Source: Atherix ibis (Eukaryota; Arthropoda; Insecta; Diptera; Athericidae). Taken from it: DNA of 64,000 bases. The stretch spans positions 12,754,326 through 12,818,325 of the forward strand of contig OY282609.1 in NCBI GenBank assembly GCA_958298945.1. Direction: 5' to 3'. The notes beneath the pieces are model-generated. The model saw nothing but the letters and a program-made list of their open reading frames with translations, was not told the origin of the DNA and did no database searches. Position 1 is the first letter of the stretch. Each line of letters begins with the position of its first letter. Below, one piece after another: positions 57,501 through 64,000 of the stretch. Position numbers and translations under genes: made by a program.

Positions 57501-58779
57501 AAAGATGTTCTAAGGGGTAAAAAAAAATGTTATTTCCTTTCTTAACAGAATACCTTCTTGTTGCACGAATATAACAACGTAATGACCTAAAATTTCATGT
57601 ACATACTCGCATGTAGGATGCTTTTCATAAGTAGACACAAAATTTTGATTCATTCTGCAAAGAAAGCAGAAAAAAATGAAACGAAAAAAAATTCGAGGAT
57701 TCCTTAATTCTGTTTACTGTTGTTAAGTATGAAAATAAGTTAAAAAGGTGTTTTGTTAGTGGAATCCTTTAAATTCGTCAAAATCAAATGTATGGTGAAC
57801 ATGAAGAGAAAAACAGATAAAGACGGAAAATTTAAACATAGTCTACAAAGGAGGGGTTAAAGTTTATGGGAAAAATACAAATATTCATATGAGGAAGAAT
57901 ACACTCAAAAAGGAAAAGCTTACACATATGTCAGGCGAAGGACTTCAAATTTATTTGCCGTAAATTATCATCAGGCAGGAATCATTTGTCAAAGAAATGT
58001 TTCTTTGCCTTTCTGACTTTTCAACGTTTTCTATTATATTTTTTGTTGTTGTTGCCTCTTTTCATTTGATCGTTTCTGGTAGTAAGGGTTGTTAGCAGTA
58101 ACAATATTTAGGGTGAACAGTGTAGAAATATCAGCAGACAGGTGGTAATCTCAGTGTGTATTGTCCAGATTAAGGCAATAAATTTTCTGAACTCTTTTTT
58201 TTCCCCTTATTTTCTTAATATGATAGTATTTTTTGTGTTCTATTCTGTAACAAATTATATACGCCCTCACATCAGAATTTGTACATGTTATAAAGAAAAA
58301 AAAAACAAATTGTTATCGGCTCTTGGAGTGAATCCTTAAAATGAGAAGTAGTATTTTCTATACTATATGAGAAGTTAAGAAGTATTTCAGAGAAGAAATT
58401 TAAAGAAAATTGCTTCAAAACCAATTGAATACTAATTTGAGAATTGTTATTTTAACAATTTCCAATATTTGATTAGAAAATCGTAAATAATAGCTTAGTT
58501 TTTGCAAAAACCTTATGAAATCATTTTTAAAGTAAATATCCTTGAAAATCTGAAATTATTTTCAATCTAAAAAAAATTGTTTTAGGTCAAAAATTTAGTA
58601 TATTTTTTCAACAAAACAAAAAAATCAATTAATGGCAAACATAAAATTTTTAATATTAAGGAATCCTTTATATTGTGAAAAGGAGTACTAACAATTTACT
58701 TTTTAAACGCTGAAAAATATTAAAATTTTTTATGAATTTAAGGATGGAAGTTCTTCTTTATTTTTTTTATGCTGATTTT
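54561..58779. other. Long AT-rich spacer with GC-moderate patches
   Basis: No gene recognised. Frames at 54603-54872, 55972-56256, 56492-56740 and 56961-57149 have no recognisable domains. The regions around 55780-56330 and 56900-57200 are less AT-rich and could hold regulatory or exonic sequence, but I see nothing decisive. Confidence 0.35.
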
Positions 58780-59520
58780 AAGAAAAAATTGTATTTACTT
58801 TTTATGCGCTCCGCCAGCTAAAGAAAACATGCTCCCGTCATCAAGCATTGAAAAAATACCAAAATCAATCTACCAGTCATTGCGGCGTAGGAGCAGAAAC
58901 TACAAGTTTCCCGAAATCGAAGGCTCAGCCAGCGAACACACTTCACCAAACGGTTCATCAATTTACAGTCCAAATATGGGACAATGAATCAATGCCCAAT
59001 TACTCGTATCTACGCATTATCTGTCCTATACTCAAGAAATGAGATATCATGGAGTAAGGCTGAGTTCTATATTAGGGAGGCTTCACTCCAGGGAAATTAG
59101 GAATAGATTAAACCTGATCTTTGCGGCTGTTGGAATGCTATTAGAATATGGTCAATAGATCGACTTTGGAGCCAGTTATGATACCATACCAGAAAAATTG
59201 ATTCTACCGACTGGGCTAATAATGATAAGCGTGAGAGGAAGGGTATATTCAGTCCATATAACATCCGCAATAGTATCCGACAATAAAAAGCACTTTCATA
59301 TGATCTTTTATCCTGGCCCTAGATAAAAACATGCAGGGTACTGCCCTAATTTAGTCTGCCCAGATTTTAGCATATACCAATAACATCGACATTATGCGAT
59401 AATCAGAAAGACTTTCAAGAGAAGCCTTCATAAATATGGCGCCGTCGGTAAAAAATCTTGGGCTACACATAAATGAAGGCAAAACAAAGTAAATTGTGCC
59501 AGCGTCGGTGTCTAAGACAG
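58780..59520 (+). pseudogene. RTE-like non-LTR reverse transcriptase, 5' part
   Basis: The plus-strand frame to 59042 reads LHQTVHQFTVQIWDNESMPN followed by YSYLRIICPILKK, the 'LIWE-E-IP-EW---II-PI-KKGD' block at the start of RTE-type RT domains. Further frames give IDFGASYDTIPEKL (IDFK-AYDSI), YTNNIDIMR (YADDIDI, active-site ADD lost) and INMAPSVKNLGLHINEGKTK (the NEGKTKY block). There are many stops. It continues at 60464 and 62276 once two insertions are removed. Clade assignment is by these blocks only and could be a neighbouring clade. Confidence 0.72.
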
Positions 59521-59699
59521 AATAATTATTTTTTTAATTAATAGACATATGTGTACTACCCACGGGTTTAGCTCATCGGAATTGAGATACGCACAGTCAA
59601 CGCGCAAAAGAGAGCCCTCCTATTGCGGGTCTATCCCAACTACAGCATGCAAGGGACACTCAATTAGATAACCACTTTTTCAAACCATCATAAACGACC

Positions 59700-60247
59700 C
59701 ACTTTCAGCTTCAATGTCAAGTGGCCTCATATACCATTTCTACCATTCCATTATTAGACCATCCTTCGTGTTTCATGCATGAAGCAGTCAAACAATCTAT
59801 CTTAACCTTCCTTTTCACTTCAATGGTGAACGGTCTGAACCAGTAGATCACTCTCCGCGCTTCACCACACCCATTTGTGTTACCATCTAGCCCGGTATCT
59901 AAATGAGCTACGTCCATAGCAGGTACGACCGTTACTAACAATCCGTAATAAGTTACAAGTTAGTTACCCTAACTATTGGTAGCAAGCCTACCTAAACGTC
60001 TACTATCATTTGCAGTGAAAGCACCCAAGATCCTGGTAATCTTCACCTCCAGTCCTAAGACTGTACCTGCAATATAGGTGATAATCACAGCTTCCCACGT
60101 TTCAGCTAAAGGTTCCTTATCTTGATCGAACACGGCGGATGAACCATCGTGGGCCCCCCTGGTCCATTCTCCCACTCAAAGAGCTACAGTAAGAAACCTT
60201 GTAAATTCCTTGGTAGTGCTAGCCCAGCGCAGGTACAGCAAGTTCAC
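59700..60247 (-). repeat. Dispersed repeat block, copy of 16480-16880
   Basis: It aligns with 16480-16880 through CCATCCTTC, GCATGAAGCAGTCAAACAAT, AAGTTACAAGTTAGTTACCC and CCTAAGACTGTACCTGCAAT. The minus strand has a 68-codon frame (59969-60175) with IAGTVLGLEVKITRILGAFT and DSRRLGRLATNS, whose pattern is preserved in the other copy. Its distal end shares AGAAACCTTGTAAATTCCTT with the 3' tail of the old R1-like element near 26445. It separates two parts of the RTE-like RT. Confidence 0.68.
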
Positions 60248-60463
60248 CAGAACCCGTAGACTACTTCTAGTATTGATCATAGTTTGAACATTCCGCCAAA
60301 AGAGGACTGCTTGCGGGGAGTGTCGAAGACAAGACCAATTAGCACAAGCCACATATAGCTAGCTATTTGCACAGAACCCGTAGACTACTTCTAGTATTGA
60401 TCATAGTTTGAACATTCCGCCAAAAGAGGACTGCTTGCGGGGAGTGTCGAAGACAAGACCAAT
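60248..60463 (+). repeat. Perfect 92-bp direct repeat
   Basis: 60248-60339 and 60372-60463 are identical (CAGAACCCGTAGACTACTTC ... GAAGACAAGACCAAT). They are separated by 32 bp, a 124-bp period. Identity this high in a decayed neighbourhood means a very recent duplication or an assembly artefact. Confidence 0.93.
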
Positions 60464-60777
60464 CCTATTTATGTTTAAGGAGCGGAGCCGATAAAAACAT
60501 CTACACACAGCTTCTGATAGCCAACCGAGCCTCTCTCAGTCAGGCTAAATTATTTCGCTCAAAAACTCTGACCATCTCATTAAAGCATCTGCTTTTAAAA
60601 ACATTAGTGTTACCAGTCGTCTCTTGTCCACATTTAAGAGGAAGATACTGCGAAGGATTTTTGGCCCCCTACATAATATTGAACGATTTCAGATCCTATT
60701 TATCAATAAAATCCAGGAGCGCTACCGCAAACGCCCGGTTGAGGATAAAAAATAAACTCAATAGACTGCAGTGGTAT
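60464..60777 (+). pseudogene. RTE-like element, region after the RT domain
   Basis: Frames give ADKNIYTQLLIANRASLSQA, LLLKTLVLPVV (the 'YKTLI-PVVLYG' block) and STFKRKILRRIFGPLHNIER (the 'FERKILRRIFGP' block), then RLQW before the R1-clade insertion. These blocks follow the RT domain in RTE-like and related elements, in the right order after 58780-59520. Stops and frame changes are frequent. Confidence 0.75.
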
Positions 60778-62261
60778 TTTTTTTTTTAAGTTTAGATTAA
60801 TGAGGTACAGGGGGAAACCTTCAAAAGGTACTCGCCTGGAAGACCTTCTACCTGCCAGACTAGTTATGCGAGATTTTTACATCGCTAAAACCTACCTGTA
60901 CCTCTACCCTTGCTCCCGGAACGATGGTTCCCTGGCGGCACTCTTTGTAAATACTACTTCGCAGGCCGTTCATATTTGATATTACTGCTGTCCCGATATT
61001 ATGACACCTCGCGGCCTATTCTTCGTACGTGGTGCGAAGATCCTTGATTAAAGATTCCGCGTACTCTGCAACTATGTTTCAAGCCAATTGGCTCTTCAGC
61101 ATGCACTCCACTATATTTTCTGGACTGATGGAACGGTTCTGATTTTTTTCCAGATCTGCCCGTGTCCCCTCGTAGAAGGGGCATTGGAAGAACACGTGTT
61201 CTGCATCTTCGATCACATCGCGGTAATGATGACAGTTTGGGGAGTCTGTTCTCTTGAATCTGTGCAAGTATGCCCGAAAGCATCCATGCCCAGTCAAGAG
61301 TTGGGTGATATAATACCCGACTTCCCCGTGTACGCGAGTGACCCATTTGGTGACATCTGGGATCAGCCGATGAGTCCACCGACCCTTCGTCGATCTGTCC
61401 CATCTCTCTTTCCAGAGGCGAGACTCTCGGGTCTCTCCTCTTCACAGAGCACCTTTGTCCGCTTTTCCTTCTTCCTACGATGTTGGCGTTCACGCTCTCC
61501 TTCCAAGATGTCGATGGGTGGGCATGATGCCACGACATTGACCGCATCATGTGATACCGTTCGGTATGCTGCCGCTACTCTGATCGCTGAGAGCCGTTGG
61601 ACATTGTCTTGCGGTATGTTGTTAACTCTAGCGATTTCGCCCACACTGGTGCTCCGTATAGCAGGACGGAGGTAACCACAGTTGCCAATAGTCGCCTTTG
61701 GATTTGCCTGGGGCCTCCGATATTGGGCATTATCCGCGAAAGTGCGCCCCGTACTGCTGATGCCTTCCTGCTGACGCTGGACATGTGCACTTTCTAGTTG
61801 AGTCTGGCATCCAAGACCACTCCTAGATACCGGATGTAGGGTAACGACCGGATATCATGGTCGCCTACTCTTATGGTGATGGTCTCCATTTTCTTCCGGC
61901 TACTCACAAGAAGTGCCTCCGTCTTATTTTCCGCCAAAGACAGGTCTGCCGATGTCATTCACTGCCTTATCCTCCGGATGGTGGTGGAGAATGCGACTTC
62001 CAGTTCCTCCAGGTGTTTGGCTACAAGGACAACCGCTACGTCGTCCGCGAAAGCCACGAGTGTTGTGTTCGGCGGTAATTCTAGATGGAGTTGGACGTTC
62101 CACAAGAGTAGCCCCAGGATAGAGCCCTGAGGTACCCCTCCCATGACCCTATACTTCGCTGGTCCATGCTCCGTCTCGTAGTGTAGTAGTCGGTCACAGA
62201 ATTATGGTCTGACCATCCTCTGTAGGTAGTAGGGCACCCCCATGTTCTCAAGAGCCTCCAA
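60778..62261 (-). mobile_element. R1-clade non-LTR retrotransposon, 5'-truncated, 14-bp target duplication
   Basis: GACTGCAGTGGTAT occurs at 60764-60777 and 62262-62275, flanking the insertion. The element ends in a T run (60777-60787), the poly(A) tail of a minus-strand copy. Its 3' untranslated region matches that of the copy at 28784-30071. It is truncated at the 5' end inside the RT domain. It split the reading block RLQW-YGLL of the RTE-like element. Confidence 0.93.
60999..62261 (-). pseudogene. R1-clade reverse transcriptase and zinc-knuckle tail, frameshifted
   Basis: From the 5' side the minus strand reads LEALENMGVPYYLQRMV, GVPQGSILGLLLWNV and LVAFADDVAVVLVAKHLEEL, with the RT active site FADD intact. 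Next come SSVSRKASAVRGALSRIMPN, YGAPVWAKSLELTTYRKT and QRLSAIRVAAAYRTVSHDAV. The tail frame (61079-61297) has TDSPNCHHYRDVIEDAEHVF followed by FQCPFYEG. This is the H/C zinc-knuckle motif at the end of R1-type ORF2, although one Cys of a usual CxxC pair appears as Tyr. Several frameshifts make it inactive. It keeps the active site that the 28784 copy lost. Confidence 0.92.
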
Positions 62262-62275
62262 GACTGCAGTGGTAT

Positions 62276-62475
62276 GGGCTGCTTAATCCGTAGAGATGAG
62301 GAAGATCCTTCCTGGAATATGACTAAATAGGCTCTGCCTCCTGTTGAGCAATGTCGACACTTAGGATACCAACAAAATGCTGGGAGTGCCGAATTGAAAA
62401 ACCGCGACGCAAAACCACGACATCTGGAGTTCTTTGATTCAACAGGTCTACTCCCGGTTGTCGCGCCATTGATGA
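62276..62475 (+). pseudogene. RTE-like element, C-terminal end
   Basis: Directly after the target duplication the reading RLQWYGLL resumes. It is followed by RRDEEDPSW-like and LPPVEQCRHLGYQQNAG-like residues in mixed frames, corresponding to the 'RLRWLGHV-RM---P-K' tail of RTE-like ORFs. It ends near DAKPRHLEFFDSTGLL. Its continuity with 60777 confirms that the R1-clade copy was inserted here. Confidence 0.65.
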
Positions 62476-62479
62476 TTAT

Positions 62480-64000
62480 AATGATAATTAGTATAAATGT
62501 TTTTATAATTTAGTCTTTTGAAGAAATTAGGTTAATCCTTTGCTGCATGAAAATTCACCTAATTTTCAAAATACCCTTAAGGCAATATTATTATGTCATC
62601 AAAACAATATGTTATATATTCTCAATATGAATGTTTGCTCAATTTATGAAACATATTAAAATAGAATCATGTTATGCAAATCCAATGTTACATTGCGAAT
62701 CTATCTAATCTTAGAACGCATAGCTGCAATATTATATAAATCAAATATGGTTTGGATATGTAAAATAGAAAAAAAAAGAAAAAAACGTGTTTTTTATTAT
62801 TGAAGTTAAAAAAGGAAATATTTGATTTCCTTTCTGTTTTGCTTGAATACTAAAATAGTATGACTGAATTTGTTTTCGCTCTGTTTTTATACATTTTCCC
62901 AAGTTCTTATTATGTTTAAACTACAAAAATACTCAAATATTTTGATAAACTCTAAAAGAAAAATCTAAATCTAAAGAAAAGAAAAAATTTATTGTAAATA
63001 TTATATATCACCCCTTGTTCCCCTTCTACGCGAAGAAAACTAAGAAAAAAATATAAAAAAAAATCTGGGAGGGTGTAAAAAAATATCAAGTAGCACACCT
63101 TGTAAATTACCTAACATAAGCGAAATCTGCTAGAATCCTTAAACAATTTTACTAGCACAGCATGAGATCTAGAAAAATAAGCATATGTTCGACATGAAAC
63201 AAACGGCAGAGCACTGTGTTCTGTCTTACGAGTAAAATTGTTTTTTCTGATATCGTCGCCTCGACGCATAAGCGTTATTAGACTTCAGTAATATTTTGTA
63301 TCCTTTTCCTAAACAGCATACCGCCATCCCCACATCAACAACAATCTACAATACGACTTTATAAAATTATATGCTGGAAATTTTTCTGATTTTTCTATAC
63401 ATTTTTATTACAGAGTATCCTGTTACATATTTACATTGCGTTCTTATATTTTGTCGATTTTTTTTTTTTTTTTACACTATCATAGTATTAATATTATTAT
63501 TATTTTTCGTATTTCTATTTTTGCGAAACGTTTTTAAAGGCGAAGATGTGAAATTGCTAGCATTTGTGCACAACAATCTCATACGAGACAGTAAAGTGTT
63601 TCGTTGTTATCGCATACGGTGTAAGATGAACACGGCAGGCAGATAAGGATTTTTCAAGGACCAAATATAAGAGCTCTACAAAATTTTTTTTCCTTAAAAA
63701 AATTGTAGAGCTCTTTTTTTTACTATTCTCTTCATTTTTTTTTTTATGGAGAACAATATACATTTGTAGTTGTATAGAATTTGTTGAAGAGAACAATGCT
63801 GAGGCAAAGGTAAAAAGGGAGGTTTTTCTTGATAATTTTCGAAAATTTCTCTAGTAAGTACAGACAAAATTTTAAGTATAGAATGAATAAGGATGTCTTT
63901 GTGAATACTATTCAAATTTGATTTGTACAGATTTATTTAAATTGTCATGTATACAATGTAAGATCTTGAAAAATGTACTATTATTTTTTTTTCGAGAAGG
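62480..64000. other. AT-rich spacer
   Basis: No gene recognised. The frame at 63371-63646 is hydrophobic without a family motif. The hairpin at 63669-63712 is the only ordered structure. Confidence 0.4.
63669..63712. repeat. Hairpin around AAGAGCTCTACAA
   Basis: AAGAGCTCTACAA followed by A/T bases pairs with TTGTAGAGCTCTT at 63700-63712, giving arms of about 20 bp with a 2-base bulge and a 5-base loop, followed by a T run. Confidence 0.7.

Overview
This is an AT-rich eukaryotic window, almost certainly from an insect. Introns, poly(A)-tailed non-LTR retrotransposons and many Tc1/mariner elements are present, and there are no operons, ribosome-binding sites or bacterial gene packing. The sequence alone does not give me the species. 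I find no complete host gene. The only convincing host-gene candidate is one short signal-peptide exon on the minus strand (49698-49776) that ends in a textbook splice donor. The rest is an intergenic or intronic graveyard of mobile elements with simple and complex tandem repeats between them.

Layout. 1-3800: AT-rich DNA with a decayed 243-bp tandem repeat at the left edge. 3807-5089: mariner with a perfect 24-bp terminal inverted repeat (TIR). 5170-5269: hairpin with 48-bp arms. 5285-7060: Jockey-type reverse transcriptase (RT) remnant split by a rearranged mariner (5787-6710). 7100-8388: Mos1-like mariner. 9742-11030: mariner with TIR CGAGGTCTGTTCAAAAAGTA. 11040-11640: a further decayed mariner. 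11743-12653: DD41D (rosa-like) element. 14973-16610: three tandem units, each with a TTCTTCATC-type microsatellite. 16610-17720: a dispersed repeat, then triplicated transposase scraps. 18230-21270: two related minisatellite arrays. 22400-23237: mariner remnant.

25088-26342: mariner. 26345-30290: an old R1-like retrotransposon (minus strand) interrupted by a deleted mariner (27390-28146) and a younger R1-clade insertion (28784-30071, 12-bp target duplication). 32480-32910: Jockey remnant. 33300-33480: mariner scrap. 35917-37203: the best-preserved mariner transposase in the window, one frame with two stop codons. 38937-40066: the most complete DD41D element. 40067-41830: Jockey remnant carrying a Mos1-like deletion derivative (40908-41693). 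43194-44098: a third DD41D copy. 44100-48640: AT-rich. 48700-49090: a diverged DD41D relative. 49698-49776: host-gene exon. 51180-52020: GC-richer, possibly 5'-regulatory. 52860-54560: minisatellite with higher-order structure. 58780-62475: another non-LTR RT (RTE-like) split by a dispersed-repeat block and by an R1-clade copy (60778-62261, 14-bp target duplication). 62480-64000: AT-rich.

At least six transposon lineages can be told apart: four or five mariner subfamilies, DD41D, and Jockey, R1 and RTE-like retrotransposons. Every transposase or RT seen is broken. The nesting order gives relative ages. Jockey, RTE-like and the old R1-like copies are the oldest layer. Mariners and the R1-clade copies were inserted into them. 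Two inserted copies carry palindromes that look like template-switch mutations.
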